64,000 nt of DNA from Candidatus Puniceispirillum sp. (GCA_013822015.1 PNJU01000009.1:1-64000), one strand, 5' to 3'; counted from the first letter of the stretch, positions 8,627 through 16,975 are shown. A program made the numbers and translations. Notes: generated by a model from the sequence alone, not told the origin.

Positions 8627-8702
8627 TGGTGGGTGCTACAGGGATCGAACCTGTGACACTCTGATTAAAAGTCAGATGCTCTACCAACTGAGCTAAGCAC
8701 CC
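8627..8702 (-). tRNA. tRNA-Lys (anticodon TTT)
   Basis: The reverse complement folds as a standard tRNA. The acceptor stem is GGGTGCT/AGCACCC, followed by a D-arm with AGTTGGTA, an anticodon stem TCTGA/TCAGA enclosing CTTTTAA (anticodon TTT, lysine), and a T-arm ACAGG-TTCGATC-CCTGT. The discriminator A and the 3' CCA are encoded (8627-8630). A run of seven T (minus strand) about 8 nt beyond the CCA may end transcription. The accessory material just beyond its 3' end (IS5 remnant, AT-rich gene pair) is consistent with tRNA-associated insertion, though no attachment-site repeat was found. Confidence 0.97.
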
Positions 8703-8770
8703 ACTGAGGGTCAAGATAATCGTGTGTGGGCCCTTGGTCAAGGGGGATTGAGGGGAAAAAGGCCCTTTTT

Positions 8771-9163
8771 CTAGCTCGAAAGGGGCTGCGTCACTCTTTC
8801 ACGAAGGGTGATGTTACTTAAGGGAAGCACAAGCCACTTATACCGCAATGTCCCGATAATCACAGCGGACGCGTTAGGCGTCACAGTCGCTTTAAAATGA
8901 AAGGTAAAGCCAGGACTTGATGCGGGCACAAGATTTTGCGCGTAGGCGGCCACCTGATCATCGGTCACAGATGAGGCGTGCACAAAGGCGTATCTTGCCG
9001 CCATAGAAGCGGCATAGTTCATGCTGTTGCGCCCCCACAGAACCATCCCCATTTCAATGGCCCCCATCAGCATTAAGATAAAAACTGGAAAGATAACGGC
9101 GAATTCAATGGCAGGCGACGCGCTTTGATCTTTGACATACTGACGCAGGAGAGTGTTTTTCAT
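8771..9163 (-). CDS. TadE-like pseudopilin protein 2
   Basis: 130 residues, third gene of a tadG-tadE-tadE unit. The N-terminus has a short basic leader, then SPAIEFAVIFPVFILMLMGAIEMG: the TadE pattern of AxEFA followed by one hydrophobic helix that inserts in the inner membrane. The remainder is a small extracytoplasmic domain. The ATG at 9163 is preferred over 9172, because AGGA is placed correctly only for 9163. The gene starts 10 bp after the stop of the preceding tadE. TadE-type minor pseudopilins work with Flp/Tad tight-adherence pili. No tadA/B/C ATPase or platform genes are in the window. Confidence 0.85.
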   Translation of the reverse strand: MKNTLLRQYVKDQSASPAIEFAVIFPVFILMLMGAIEMGMVLWGRNSMNYAASMAARYAFVHASSVTDDQVAAYAQNLVPASSPGFTFHFKATVTPNASAVIIGTLRYKWLVLPLSNITLRERVTQPLSS

Positions 9164-9173
9164 GGGGCGCATC

Positions 9174-9602
9174 CTATTTCACACGAACTGTTCCGGTGGC
9201 GCTAATGGGAAAGGGATTTGTCATAAAAAGCGCCGGTGCATAAAGTTTAATGGTACTGCTTGCGGTAATTTTAATGTAGGTCCCAGGCACTGTGTGATCG
9301 GAACAAAAGGTGTTACAAGCGAGGGTCGCCCCGTCTGAACAGCTGCAAAAACTCGTCACAGAGACGGTGAGTGGCTTAAGGCGTGTGGCCGCACTAACGG
9401 CCGCCGAGATTGCAGCGGTATTATCTGCGTTTTTGTTTGCATGTAGAAAGCCTGCGTTGACGGCAGAGTTGAGCTCATTTTCTTTCATGAGCACGTAACC
9501 CATGTTGATGACGCACACAACCATCACAAACAAGATAGGGATCGTAATACCAAACTCAATGGCCGCGGCACCTTTTTGATTTTTCAAAAAATTCATCAGC
9601 AT
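9174..9602 (-). CDS. TadE-like pseudopilin protein 1
   Basis: 142 residues. MLMNFLKNQKGAAAIEFGIT is the hallmark TadE start: a basic leader, a G-AAAIEF prepilin-like motif and a single transmembrane helix. The extracytoplasmic part has a cysteine cluster (SFCSCSDGATLACNTFCSD), likely forming disulfides. The frame continues upstream to 9671, but GGAG placed 7 nt before the ATG at 9602 and the motif position fix the start. It begins 4 bp past the tadG stop, so the genes are translationally close. Expected role: minor pseudopilin or assembly factor of a Flp/Tad pilus. Confidence 0.88.
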   Translation of the reverse strand: MLMNFLKNQKGAAAIEFGITIPILFVMVVCVINMGYVLMKENELNSAVNAGFLHANKNADNTAAISAAVSAATRLKPLTVSVTSFCSCSDGATLACNTFCSDHTVPGTYIKITASSTIKLYAPALFMTNPFPISATGTVRVK

Positions 9603-9606
9603 TTTT

Positions 9607-10851
9607 TTACTCCACCAATGACACGCCGCCAGGCACACTGACTTTGAATGTAGACGAGCAGTTGGTTCCAAAATACGAGTTGCCCGTCACCGTAAGATCC
9701 AGTGAGATTGTCCTCAAGCAACTCCGACTTGAGCTCCTGCCACAGCTTTGGCTGCTTGAGTTACCACTGAACTCTAAGCTCTGGGTTGGGAAGTATAAAA
9801 TACCCTCAAAGGCATTATTGGACCCACCATTAAATTTCTGCGTCATAGCAGGTGCACGGCGATCGCTGTAGAAAAGGATACCCGCATAAGTGCCCGATGT
9901 TGGCGCAGACAAATTCACATCCGCACCTCCATTGATGGTGACCGATGGATAATCATTTCCCGTTGAGCTTGTCAAAACAAAGGTAACCCCACTGCCCGTC
10001 AGCTCCGCCTGTCCATTGATATCAAGACTGCCGCCATTAATGATATAGACGCCAGGATTCATGGTCACATTGGCTTTGGCATTAAGCTTCATGCCTCCAC
10101 AATAAACACCTGGGTTAATGGTTTGGGTTGTTTTAGAGGAGAAGTTTGTTTGACTGCATCCTGAATAGGTCGGTAGAGGAAGACCTGACAAAGGATCGGG
10201 AACAATGGGGGAATTTGGGTGCTGTCCCTGGGTTGTGGTGATGGATCCCGAGATGGTTGTGTGGGCATAGACAGCCAGTGCGGTAATGGTGCTGTTGCCT
10301 TTTGTACCAAGGGTCGTGTCCGAGTACAGGGTGCACTTAGGCGCGACGATGTCGCCCGTACCCTGGGTCCAAAGGCCCGATCCCCCGAGCGTTAAAATAC
10401 ACAGATCTGCGTTGAGTCCCTGGGTCAGCGCCACCGCGCGCACGTGGATAATGGGGGGGTCACTTAGAAACATCTTCGCAAAGTAAAGGGTTGCGACTTG
10501 CTCCAGAATCACCTCTACAGCGCCCATATTGCCGGCATAGGGACCTGACGCTGGTGGGTAATTCACCGTAATGGGGCCAAGGGAAGGATTGTATGCGTTG
10601 CGTTTTGCGTCGGTGGTCGCGTAGGGCACAATGGTGGACACGCCCGTTGTGCTGAGTGCATAGGCACCCCCCAAAGCACCCGCATCAGCGGCTGTTTGGA
10701 GTTGGCGCTTTTGGTTGTACCAAATGCCAACATCTGTGGCCAGGCCCGCAAATCCTATGGCAATGGGTAGGGCAAGGGCAACCAAGATCACAATTGCGCC
10801 TTCTTTACGTCGCGCAAAATCACGACAAAGATGCCAGTACTTCTCCCACAT
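9607..10851 (-). CDS. TadG-like pilus-assembly protein
   Basis: 414 residues. The N-terminal RRKEGAIVILVALALPIAIG and the following DVGIWYNQKRQLQTAADAGAL segment are the conserved TadG start: one membrane helix followed by the A-D-AALAGA helix. The large extracytoplasmic C-terminal part is rich in N/G/T/S with repeated short hydrophobic steps (NPGVYCGGMKLNAKANVTMN, GSLDINGQAELTG), suggesting a beta-helical domain. AAGGGAG precedes the ATG. It is the first gene of a three-gene minus-strand unit with two tadE genes. Such trios often lie apart from the main tad locus in Alphaproteobacteria. Confidence 0.85.
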   Translation of the reverse strand: MWEKYWHLCRDFARRKEGAIVILVALALPIAIGFAGLATDVGIWYNQKRQLQTAADAGALGGAYALSTTGVSTIVPYATTDAKRNAYNPSLGPITVNYPPASGPYAGNMGAVEVILEQVATLYFAKMFLSDPPIIHVRAVALTQGLNADLCILTLGGSGLWTQGTGDIVAPKCTLYSDTTLGTKGNSTITALAVYAHTTISGSITTTQGQHPNSPIVPDPLSGLPLPTYSGCSQTNFSSKTTQTINPGVYCGGMKLNAKANVTMNPGVYIINGGSLDINGQAELTGSGVTFVLTSSTGNDYPSVTINGGADVNLSAPTSGTYAGILFYSDRRAPAMTQKFNGGSNNAFEGILYFPTQSLEFSGNSSSQSCGRSSSRSCLRTISLDLTVTGNSYFGTNCSSTFKVSVPGGVSLVE

Positions 10852-11004
10852 TGATAGGCACTCCCTTTTTTATAAAACAAGTCTAACAGCTTCATAATAG
10901 ACACACAAGACGATCCCATTTTTCAAAAAGGGCCGTGTCGCATAAAAAAGGCGGTCGGATAGAGATCCAGGCTGACGGAAATACGCCCAGGTCTGCAGAT
11001 TATT

Positions 11005-12426
11005 CTAGCCTGCTACGCGCGCCAAAAGCGCGTCGACCTTTGCCTGATCTTCAAGGGAGAGGTTCGTGCTCTGTAGGAAGGATTGCCCAACATGGGCCAG
11101 ACTTGTGAGGGGCGTTGGATCAAAGGCTGTGAGCTCTGCACACACCAAAAGAAAATTGCCCCCAATGGAGCTGACCTTTCCCATGCCTTGGGCGTCAAAG
11201 AATCTGAGGCTCGTGCAGCCAGCCAGGAAACTGTGCCCGATGGAGATGAGGCTTGTGAGGCCACGAGACTGAAAAGATACAAGGCCTGTGCCACCCCAAA
11301 GGAAATAGTTCCCCACGCAGGTGAGCCTCGTGAAGTCACGGCCATCAAAGGACGTGAGACCGGTGCATCCGGCCAAGAAGAAGTCTTTGATAATGGACGC
11401 ATTCCCAAGGCCGCCTGGGTTAAAAGACGTGAGGCCTGAACAACGTCCCAAGAAACCGTTTCCAATGGACATGAGCCTTGCGAATCCCCGGGCCTCAAAG
11501 GATATGAGGCCCGTACTGCCGTTTAGAAAACGGCTTTTAACGGAGGTGACTTTTCCAAAAGGATCCGACAGGGTAAGATGGCACAGGTTCCCGGGAATAT
11601 CGTCCTTTGACATTTTGAGAGCGCCGCCTTGAAGAAAGGCCTCACTGTCGAGGCAAAGCACCACACGGTGATCGTCGCGGGTTTCAAGAAGCGCCGCCAG
11701 AGCGTCATTACATGCCTGTAAATCCTGGGCACGAACAACAAGGGTACAAGGCCCCTCTTTGAGGACCTCAAGATCCTCTTGGCTTTCACCGCCCGTAAAG
11801 TGCACGAAATGGGTACTCTTGGCGACTTTTTCAACATAAGCCGTCATACGCCCGAGGCTTTGCGCGCTTGTGTGTTCGTGCACCAACATTTGCGGTAACA
11901 CAGCCATGACAAGGGCCAGCCCATGGGCGTCTTGGGGGGCACAACCGAAAAGAGCTGTGTACCAGCCAGATACGATGTCCGGGTGCGCCTGCAGGTCTGA
12001 CGCCTGCAACACACGCGCGCCTTGGGGGTAGAGATCTGGGCTGATCAGAACATGCTCAAGGGGTGCAAAGCCGCTTTGCATGATGTGAAAGGCCAGGGTT
12101 TTTGCCATTTCATTGTCCGGAATTGAGGCCAAGACTTCGGGGGAAGCGCAACCAAAAAGCCCGTTGGAATGTGTGAATGCTTTGCCATGTAGGTTGCTCA
12201 AGATGCCTTGCCATAGGCTGCTAACCCCCCTCACGCGCGCAGCTCCTGGGGCATCTAGAAAGGAGAGAATGTGCTGCGTGACCTCAGGGGGTAACGTTCC
12301 AATAGGGGAGATTTGCTCAGCCTCCCGGTCTGCTGGATCCTCACTAAAACTCGCCTGAGCGCACATGCTTGCCAGGAAAGATCCGCCCATAAAGGCAAGG
12401 CGCTTTAAAATAATTTTCTTAAACAT
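11005..12426 (-). CDS. Exported F-box protein with leucine-rich-type repeats 1
   Basis: 473 residues. A Sec signal peptide (FMGGSFLASMCAQA, likely cut after AQA) is followed at about residues 40-75 by an F-box-like motif: ISPIGTLPPEVTQHILSFL, then VRGVSSLWQGIL. A helical middle region comes next. From about residue 290 there are six copies of a repeat of about 23 residues with consensus FLxGCTxLxSFDxxGLxxLxSIG, resembling BspA/LRR_5-type leucine-rich repeats. F-box domains recruit Skp1 in eukaryotic SCF ubiquitin ligases, with the LRR binding the target. In bacteria the domain is almost confined to effectors of host-associated species. The signal peptide is unusual for such effectors. A paralogue is directly upstream on the same strand. 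Confidence 0.85.
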   Translation of the reverse strand: MFKKIILKRLAFMGGSFLASMCAQASFSEDPADREAEQISPIGTLPPEVTQHILSFLDAPGAARVRGVSSLWQGILSNLHGKAFTHSNGLFGCASPEVLASIPDNEMAKTLAFHIMQSGFAPLEHVLISPDLYPQGARVLQASDLQAHPDIVSGWYTALFGCAPQDAHGLALVMAVLPQMLVHEHTSAQSLGRMTAYVEKVAKSTHFVHFTGGESQEDLEVLKEGPCTLVVRAQDLQACNDALAALLETRDDHRVVLCLDSEAFLQGGALKMSKDDIPGNLCHLTLSDPFGKVTSVKSRFLNGSTGLISFEARGFARLMSIGNGFLGRCSGLTSFNPGGLGNASIIKDFFLAGCTGLTSFDGRDFTRLTCVGNYFLWGGTGLVSFQSRGLTSLISIGHSFLAGCTSLRFFDAQGMGKVSSIGGNFLLVCAELTAFDPTPLTSLAHVGQSFLQSTNLSLEDQAKVDALLARVAG

Positions 12427-12564
12427 ATTGCTCTTCTATAAAACAAAATTAACCATTTTCCGATTTTTTTGTCAAAAATATCAATTTTTGCGACAAAGAC
12501 GAATGGGGGACACAGGCTGCTCCCTTGCCTTGCTAGGCGCCACTCAACCGGCGCCCATGGACCA

Positions 12565-12579
12565 GGGGCGCCGCGCCCC
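12565..12579. terminator. GC-rich hairpin after F-box gene 2
   Basis: GGGGCG-CCG-CGCCCC forms a 6-bp stem with a 3-nt loop immediately downstream (minus strand) of the second F-box gene. No T-run follows, so terminator activity is uncertain. Confidence 0.3.
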
Positions 12580-12585
12580 CCTTCT

Positions 12586-13890
12586 TTATGCGCCTGCTGC
12601 TGTATTCTGGCGCACATGCGCAAGAAACATGTGCACGCTCGCCTTTCCTGCAAGGGAGAGGCCCGTTTCGTCCAAGAAAGAGGACTGCACCACTTTGACT
12701 TGCGTCAGTGGTTTTGTGTCAAAGGACCTGAGATTCTTACAATTATACAGGAAAGCACTTCCTATAGACCTGAGACTTGCCAGGCCCCGCGTGTCAAAGG
12801 ATGTAAGGTTCGTGCAGCCAGCCAGGAAACTGTGCCCTATGAATCCGAGGCTGGTAAGACCCCGCGTGTCAACGGACGAGAGATTCAGGGGGCCAGACAG
12901 GAAATAGGGTCCAATGAAGGCGACTTGCGCAAAAGGATCCGACAAGGTGAGGTGGTGTAGGTTCTCAGGAATGTCACCGTTTAGTATAGTGAGAACAGCG
13001 CCCTTACGGAAGATATCGCGAACGCCGCCCTCGAGGAAGGCCTCACCGTCGAGGGAGAGAATCACCCGGTGATCGTCACGGGCAAGAAGTGTGTTGAGGG
13101 CGTCTTTGTGCTTTTGCAGGTCATCTGCACGCACAACAAAGGTGTGCGCTGTTGCTTTAAGAGCCTCAAGATCCTCTTGGCTTTCGTCTCCCGTAAAGCG
13201 CACAAAACGTGTCGCCTGGCCAACGCGTTTCACATAGGACGTGATGCGATCGAGGGTCTGCGGGCTCGTTTTATCCTCCACCAGGATTTGTGGCAAGGCG
13301 GACATCACAAGAGCCAGGGCATGGGGGTCTTGGGGGTTTTGCTTAAACAGCGCCCAGTACCAAGCATCTAGGGTGTCTTGGCGCCACAGGAGGTCTGACG
13401 CACTCAATAGGCGTGTGCCCTTGGGATACTGATTGGGGCTGATGTAAACATTCTGTAACGGAGCAAAACCGTTGTGCTTCATGTGGAGCGCAAGAATCTG
13501 TGCCATCTCTTCGTCGGGAATGGAAGACGTGTCCCTCAAGGGGGCGGCATCAAAAAGGACATGGGAATGGGAAATGGTCTTCCCGTGCGTTCCTTCTAAA
13601 AGATTACACCATAGACTGCAAAGTTCCCTGCCACGTGCCATCTCTTGGGGCGAGAGATGGGGTGATAAAAAGGAGAAAATGTGGTCCATAACCTCAACGG
13701 GCAGCGCCGCAATGGGGGAGCATTGCGGCTTCTCTTCATTCATTGGATCCCCATCTTCAATGACGCGTATGAAGGTTTGCGTGCACTGCGCTTCTACGAT
13801 GTCTGCGTTATGACTCGCGTGCGCGCTGGCGGTTGCCAAGACAGATATGCCCATCAAGGCAAGAGGCATTAATAATTTTTTCTTAAACAT
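12586..13890 (-). CDS. Exported F-box protein with leucine-rich-type repeats 2
   Basis: 434 residues, full-length paralogue of the neighbouring F-box protein. Signal peptide MFKKKLLMPLALMGISVLAT with a likely AHA-S cleavage site. F-box-like motif at about residues 58-95: CSPIAALPVEVMDHIFSFL, then RELCSLWCNLL. The middle region aligns closely with its partner (ALVMSALPQILVEDKTSPQ versus ALVMAVLPQMLVHEHTSAQ; FTGDESQEDLEAL versus FTGGESQEDLEVL). It has only about four C-terminal 23-residue repeats against six in the partner, so the repeat array has expanded or contracted since duplication. Both proteins end shortly after a final FLxxTxLSL capping unit. Inferred role: host-directed adaptor or secreted effector. 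Confidence 0.85.
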   Translation of the reverse strand: MFKKKLLMPLALMGISVLATASAHASHNADIVEAQCTQTFIRVIEDGDPMNEEKPQCSPIAALPVEVMDHIFSFLSPHLSPQEMARGRELCSLWCNLLEGTHGKTISHSHVLFDAAPLRDTSSIPDEEMAQILALHMKHNGFAPLQNVYISPNQYPKGTRLLSASDLLWRQDTLDAWYWALFKQNPQDPHALALVMSALPQILVEDKTSPQTLDRITSYVKRVGQATRFVRFTGDESQEDLEALKATAHTFVVRADDLQKHKDALNTLLARDDHRVILSLDGEAFLEGGVRDIFRKGAVLTILNGDIPENLHHLTLSDPFAQVAFIGPYFLSGPLNLSSVDTRGLTSLGFIGHSFLAGCTNLTSFDTRGLASLRSIGSAFLYNCKNLRSFDTKPLTQVKVVQSSFLDETGLSLAGKASVHMFLAHVRQNTAAGA

Positions 13891-14112
13891 GGCTCTTTCT
13901 CAAAAAAACAAAACACGCGATCTTCTAGTTCTTTTTTGTCAAAAAAGTCAACACAAAAATAAATGCAAGTTGTCCGAGATGTATTCATTGTTGAATAGTG
14001 AATTTCTTGAAAGATCATTTTTATCCTTTTGAAAGTTTTTTTTCACGTATTCGTGACCTTTCACTTTTAGGGTCTAGCCGTAGACGATGCATGACAAACA
14101 GGCATAATTATC

Positions 14113-15204
14113 ATGATAAAAAGAAACACGCTTTTTTACACGGGCCTTTGCGCTTTGAGCCTCTTGTTTGTGAGCGCCAGGCCTATCCTGGCGAACTTAC
14201 ACCATGGGCAACCAGAAAAGGTCATCCGCATCTTGTCCATTGATGGAGGGGGGCAGCGCGGCATTGTACCGGCAGCCCTTTTGAGCAAAATAGAGGAGGA
14301 AACGGGCAAGCCTATCAGCGCGCTTTTTGACGTTTTTGCGGGCACCTCCACGGGCAGCATCATCGCCATGGGCCTTACTGTCCCTGGAAATTTTGGGCCA
14401 CGCTACACCGCAAAAGATATCGTACGCATATACGAAACCCAGGGCGAGCGCATCTTTGAAAAAGGATTGCAGTATTACACGTCTCTCAAAGGTCTGATAG
14501 GACCCAGGTACAGTCCACGAAATTTGAAAGAGATTTTAAGGGATCATTTTGGCGAAACGCCACTGAGCCACGCCATCAAGCCCGTTTACGCAACCGCCTA
14601 TGATCTTGAGAGCTCAACACCTGTTGTCTTTTCCAGTGAGGCAGCAAAAGAAGATCCAAGTATTGATTTTTCCATGCGTAAAGCCACAAGGGCCTCAAGT
14701 GCTGCGCCCAGCTTCTTTCCCCCTTGTCGCCTCAGCATAGGAAAGAGTCAAAAGGTGTCCCTAAGTGACGGATGCTTCTGGGCCCTTGATCCCACAGAAA
14801 TGGTCTATGAGCGTGTTAGACAAGAAAATCCTGGCGCCAGAATTGTGGTCGTCTCTTTGGGGACAGGCACCCAAGACATTTCCATGAATCACGCGTCCAG
14901 CAAATCCATGGGAAGCCTTGCGTGGACAGGTCCTTTCATCGGTCACCTTATGCATACCCAAGGGCACGTGGCACGTACGCGCCTCAAGTCAGAAGCCTCA
15001 CTAGGGCGCATTGACACGTACCTGCGGGTCAACTTCACCCTCGATGATGACAAGGGCGCCCTGGACGACACCTCACCAGAGGGGCTGGCGTATCTCTCAT
15101 CAAAGGCCCACGATATCATGGAGAACGACACAAGCTTTGCCCAGGTTATCTCCCTGACCAAAAGCTGGGCCAAGGATTTGGATGGTGAGGGTCTGGGAGC
15201 TTAA
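14113..15204 (+). CDS. Exported patatin-like phospholipase
   Basis: 363 residues. A signal peptide (YTGLCALSLLFVSARPILA) precedes a patatin domain. The oxyanion motif DGGGQRG is near residue 44, the nucleophile motif GTSTG near 76, and the catalytic aspartate probably lies in LSDGCFWALDP near 218 (DG with C in place of the usual G/A). Patatins are Ser-Asp dyad lipid acyl hydrolases (phospholipase A type). Secreted bacterial members often attack host membranes. It is transcribed away from the two exported F-box proteins, and the three together look like a host-interaction cluster. The exact substrate cannot be told from sequence. Confidence 0.93.
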   Translation: MIKRNTLFYTGLCALSLLFVSARPILANLHHGQPEKVIRILSIDGGGQRGIVPAALLSKIEEETGKPISALFDVFAGTSTGSIIAMGLTVPGNFGPRYTAKDIVRIYETQGERIFEKGLQYYTSLKGLIGPRYSPRNLKEILRDHFGETPLSHAIKPVYATAYDLESSTPVVFSSEAAKEDPSIDFSMRKATRASSAAPSFFPPCRLSIGKSQKVSLSDGCFWALDPTEMVYERVRQENPGARIVVVSLGTGTQDISMNHASSKSMGSLAWTGPFIGHLMHTQGHVARTRLKSEASLGRIDTYLRVNFTLDDDKGALDDTSPEGLAYLSSKAHDIMENDTSFAQVISLTKSWAKDLDGEGLGA

Positions 15205-15281
15205 AGATACACGGGAAGCGCCTTGACGCGGGCGCTCACCCCACTTATGAGTTGTCTATCTTCGTTGTAAAAATATGATTC

Positions 15282-16214
15282 ATGGAAACTTACAGCAACA
15301 TACCCACCCCCCAATCGGCCCTCGCGTCACCTTTGCTCATCATGAAACAAAGTATCGTAGAGTCTTGGAGGGCACATCTTACCCTGGACACGGAGCTGCT
15401 GGCGATTTGCGCCGCATTTTTTGTCGGATATTTCTGTTTGGGATATTTTGACGCCACGCTGCCTCTATCCGAGAGCGTCATCCGTCAAGCAGGAGAAGAT
15501 ACGCTTTTCATTCATCACCCTTTCACGGATAAAGCTTACTACGTTGGTGTGCTGATCTTTTGCCTGTGTATAGGTCTTCGCATGCTTCACGGTGCATCTC
15601 ACATCGCAACGAACATGAATCACCTGGTGTGGCGCACTCTTTTTGTTGGCCTTGGTCTGCCTTTTCTTCTAGGTATCGTACTCGTGGGCACATGGTCTGC
15701 GCTGCCTGAAGATATTCAGCAAAACGTGTTTCTTGTCCTTTTTCTGGAGGCAAGCCTTCAAGATACCTTGAGTTATGGAGGCGCCATTTTAATGCTCTTG
15801 GCCTTCTGCGCCTACGCGCTTGCACAGCTGTCTTTCTTGTTGTGTGTCATTGCTGATACGGGCAAAATTGGTGTCAAAAGAGCGCTTCTCCTCTCCAAAG
15901 GACACGTGGGGCCGATACTGGCCCTTGTTGTGGGCGGCATAGTGCTTGGCGCCTGCGTGGCCATTCCCCTGGGCTTTTTAGGCGCCCTCGATAGCACCTC
16001 CCGGATAAACCCTGCCTACACTGGCCCTGCAGAATCTTTCTTACTGATGAACACATGGTTTTGGGACAATACGTTTGGACAAGCGCTTCTCTTTGCCACC
16101 AGCTCTTTCATCACCATGCTCCCACAGAGTTTTTTCTTTGGCACCCTGATGGCTTATTATAAGCGGTTGAAAGAAAAGGAAACCCAGATAACGGGACCCC
16201 GTCTCCGGGCCTAA
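15282..16214 (+). CDS. Multi-pass membrane protein of unknown function
   Basis: 310 residues with about six hydrophobic helices (for example AICAAFFVGYFCLGYF, YYVGVLIFCLCIGLRML, LFVGLGLPFLLGIVLVG and GPILALVVGGIVLGAC). No recognised signature; the layout is reminiscent of small-helix-bundle integral membrane domains found in many uncharacterised proteins. The start is uncertain: there is no clear Shine-Dalgarno before ATG 15282, and ATG 15342 is an alternative. It lies 77 bp after the patatin on the same strand and may be co-expressed. Its stop codon overlaps the stop of the convergent CinA-like gene by three bases. Confidence 0.7.
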   Translation: METYSNIPTPQSALASPLLIMKQSIVESWRAHLTLDTELLAICAAFFVGYFCLGYFDATLPLSESVIRQAGEDTLFIHHPFTDKAYYVGVLIFCLCIGLRMLHGASHIATNMNHLVWRTLFVGLGLPFLLGIVLVGTWSALPEDIQQNVFLVLFLEASLQDTLSYGGAILMLLAFCAYALAQLSFLLCVIADTGKIGVKRALLLSKGHVGPILALVVGGIVLGACVAIPLGFLGALDSTSRINPAYTGPAESFLLMNTWFWDNTFGQALLFATSSFITMLPQSFFFGTLMAYYKRLKEKETQITGPRLRA

Positions 16215-16975
16215 GGCTCGCGGCGGGCGGCGGCCCAGTAGCCGGGGTGGGCGTCCATGAGAGACATGATTTTGGCCTCAACGGCCTCCACCTCATCAAG
16301 GCGCAGGCCCTTGATAATCACGCGCACACCGTGGTTTGTTTCGCTGTACCAGTAAGGATAACTGCCGATCTCAATGCCGGGATAAGCTGCATCGAGATCC
16401 TCAAGGCCTTGGGCAATGGCGCCTTCCACAACCTCGCCCACGACTTCACGCACATGGCGCGCAGGGCCCTTTGCCAAGCGTGGCACAGATGCCTCAAACA
16501 TGGCCTTGGCAATGCTGGGGATGCCAGCCAGGACAAAGACATTTTCCAACTGAAATCCCGGGGCGGCACTGACCGTATTATCAATGAGGGCTGCACCCAC
16601 AGGCATCACGGTCATGCGGGTTAGCGCCTCTGGCGCCTGTGGATTGGGGTAGCGCGCCATAAGACGCGCCAGCGCCTCCAAAGAACAACACAAGGGGCGC
16701 CCAAAGGCTTTGGCCATGGTCACGGCCGTTATGTCATCATGGGTGGGGCCGATGCCCCCCGTTGTAAAGACATGTGTATAACGCGAGGACAAGGCCAGCA
16801 CAGCCTCGATGATGTCTTCCTCCACGTCCTCGACCATACGGGTTTCTTTGAGGCGGATACCAAGCTCCGATAGGCGGGTGGCAATATAAACAAGGTTGGC
16901 GTCTTGCACTTGTCCCGAAAGGATCTCATTGCCAATGATCAAAACAGCGGCAGTTGGTGTTTCTTGCGACCACAC
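16211..16975 (-). CDS. CinA N-terminal/molybdopterin-binding-like protein
   Basis: 254 residues. AAVLIIGNEILSGQVQDAN at the N-terminus and FTTGGIGPTHDDITAVTMAKAFG near residue 70 are the MoaB/MogA-type ligand-binding motifs shared by the N-terminal domain of CinA (competence/damage-inducible protein A). The C-terminal NMN-deamidase domain of full-length CinA is absent, giving the short stand-alone form common in Alphaproteobacteria. CinA-N domains have been associated with pyrophosphatase activity on nucleotide substrates; activity here is untested. It converges with the membrane-protein gene with overlapping stop codons and diverges from sfsA. Confidence 0.88.
   Translation of the reverse strand: MWSQETPTAAVLIIGNEILSGQVQDANLVYIATRLSELGIRLKETRMVEDVEEDIIEAVLALSSRYTHVFTTGGIGPTHDDITAVTMAKAFGRPLCCSLEALARLMARYPNPQAPEALTRMTVMPVGAALIDNTVSAAPGFQLENVFVLAGIPSIAKAMFEASVPRLAKGPARHVREVVGEVVEGAIAQGLEDLDAAYPGIEIGSYPYWYSETNHGVRVIIKGLRLDEVEAVEAKIMSLMDAHPGYWAAARREP

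Noticed and set aside
8482-8664. 60-codon plus-strand frame ending in VGATGIEPVTL
   Set aside because: The ending is the well-known false translation of a tRNA gene on the opposite strand; it overlaps tRNA-Lys and the IS5 remnant.
8753-8770. Palindrome AAAAAGGCCCTTTTT near the end of tadE as an intrinsic terminator
   Set aside because: Loop would be a single base, so it cannot form a normal hairpin; kept only as a note.
11005-13890. Possible CRISPR-like short repeats in the F-box region
   Set aside because: The DNA periodicity comes from the 69-bp coding units of the 23-residue protein repeats, not from identical repeats with spacers.
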